From Alphaproteobacteria bacterium (GTDB lineage: Bacteria > Pseudomonadota > Alphaproteobacteria > Sphingomonadales > Sphingomonadaceae), in NCBI GenBank assembly GCA_018823905.1, contig JAHJHL010000107.1, positions 1 to 42,063 of the forward strand: DNA of 42,063 nucleotides, in the 5' to 3' direction. Below, piece by piece: positions 41,734 to 42,063 of the stretch; position 1 is the first letter of the stretch; each line of letters starts with the position of its first letter. A model generated the notes under the pieces. It did not search any database. It was not told the DNA's origin and saw only the letters and a program-made list of their open reading frames with translations. The translations under genes and the position numbers were made by a program.

Positions 41734-42063
41734 TTATTCGATGCCGCAAAGCAGGCGGAGTCGCCACGCGGCAGTCTGGACCATGGCCTGCGCTTCGGCC
41801 AGTCGCGCCGTTGCGGCGATGGCCTCGCGCTCGGCATCGAGTTCGGCCAGCGGCGGCTTGGCGCCCGAACGAACCTCAAGCCGCGTACCGCGCAGCGCCT
41901 CGCGCGCTGCCGCGTCGCCGTCGCGCGCCGCGACCAGGCTGCGTTCGGCGCTGTCGAGACCCGACCACGCCTCGATCACGCTGCTGGCGACACGCGACTT
42001 CCAGAACATCTTCGCCTTCTCGGGCGATCCCGAGCTGGTGCGGGCGGTTCGTCGAGCGTGGCC
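41734..42063 (-). CDS. TolC-family outer-membrane efflux protein, C-terminal part (runs off window)
   Basis: The visible residues form the last part of an outer-membrane efflux protein: a long alpha-helical segment (VIEAWSGLDSAERSLVAARDGD), then ALRGTRLEVRSGAKPPLAELDA, matching the TolC/CzcC pattern x-G-x-K/P-x-x-D-L-x-D near the C-terminus, and a final helix (AEAQAMVQTAAWRLRLLCG). The reading frame is open to the window edge, so the start is not seen. The first codons near the edge (around 42010-42063) do not look clearly TolC-like, so a disruption just beyond position 42009 cannot be ruled out. It is co-directional with the sulfur operon, with a 93-bp gap. Confidence 0.7.
   Translation of the reverse strand, partial: GHARRTARTSSGSPEKAKMFWKSRVASSVIEAWSGLDSAERSLVAARDGDAAAREALRGTRLEVRSGAKPPLAELDAEREAIAATARLAEAQAMVQTAAWRLRLLCGIE

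Noticed and set aside
1-42063. CRISPR arrays, tRNA or rRNA genes
   Set aside because: No regularly spaced repeats and no cloverleaf-type or ribosomal RNA sequence was recognised by eye; a covariance-model scan would be needed to exclude small RNAs.

Overview
The window looks like chromosomal DNA of a GC-rich alphaproteobacterium of the order Sphingomonadales (Sphingopyxis/Sphingomonas type). The grounds are strong third-position GC, two large TonB-dependent receptors heading catabolic operons, sphingomonad-style hairpin repeats between genes, and the overall gene repertoire. The genus is a guess. No rRNA, tRNA, CRISPR array, integrase or transposase was seen.

Region 1 (1-7737) is housekeeping and regulatory. 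A leftward three-gene operon encodes DUF4129, DUF4350 and MoxR proteins and probably continues off the left edge. Divergent from it lie a fused alpha/beta E1 thiamine-diphosphate dehydrogenase and an orphan malonyltransferase-like protein, separated by a perfect 29-bp inverted repeat. A FixJ-like regulator without the phosphoacceptor aspartate and a small secreted protein follow.

Region 2 (7734-9530) is a decaying acyl-CoA degradation operon: an enoyl-CoA hydratase with a likely one-base deletion and no normal N-terminus, an intact SDR, and the first 122 residues of a feruloyl-CoA-synthase-like ligase.

Region 3 (9624-20635) holds an AraC regulator divergent from a TonB receptor, then a rightward set: acetoacetate-CoA ligase, MFS transporter, tannase/feruloyl-esterase-family hydrolase, lipoprotein serine hydrolase and a Tat-exported DJ-1/PfpI protein. 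Direct repeats 21 bp apart in the divergent gap are a candidate AraC site.

Region 4 (20636-31300) is the most interesting part. It carries a TonB receptor, carboxylesterase, acyl-CoA ligase and TetR regulator, then an SDR and an MHS-type MFS carrier with a large periplasmic insert, then a convergent Tat-exported M28-like protein. A near-identical palindrome (ACTCACC-N2-TGAGT) lies upstream of the receptor, upstream of the SDR, and in weaker form upstream of the M28-like gene. I infer a TetR regulon for uptake, ester cleavage, CoA activation and side-chain oxidation of an unknown ester.

Region 5 (31525-32669) is a rearrangement scar: the 3' end of an ABC/SMC-type ATPase gene and the 3' end of a DUF3422 gene lie head to head, both lacking their 5' parts.

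Region 6 (32673-42063) combines cytochrome bd oxidase (cydA-cydB-cydX, with a 36-residue CydX) and its assembly transporter (cydDC) with a leftward operon for a persulfide-dioxygenase-like metallo-beta-lactamase protein, a TauE/SafE exporter, a 1-Cys peroxiredoxin and a cysteine-free ArsR regulator. This suggests a link between bd respiration and reactive-sulfur handling. The window ends inside a TolC-like gene.
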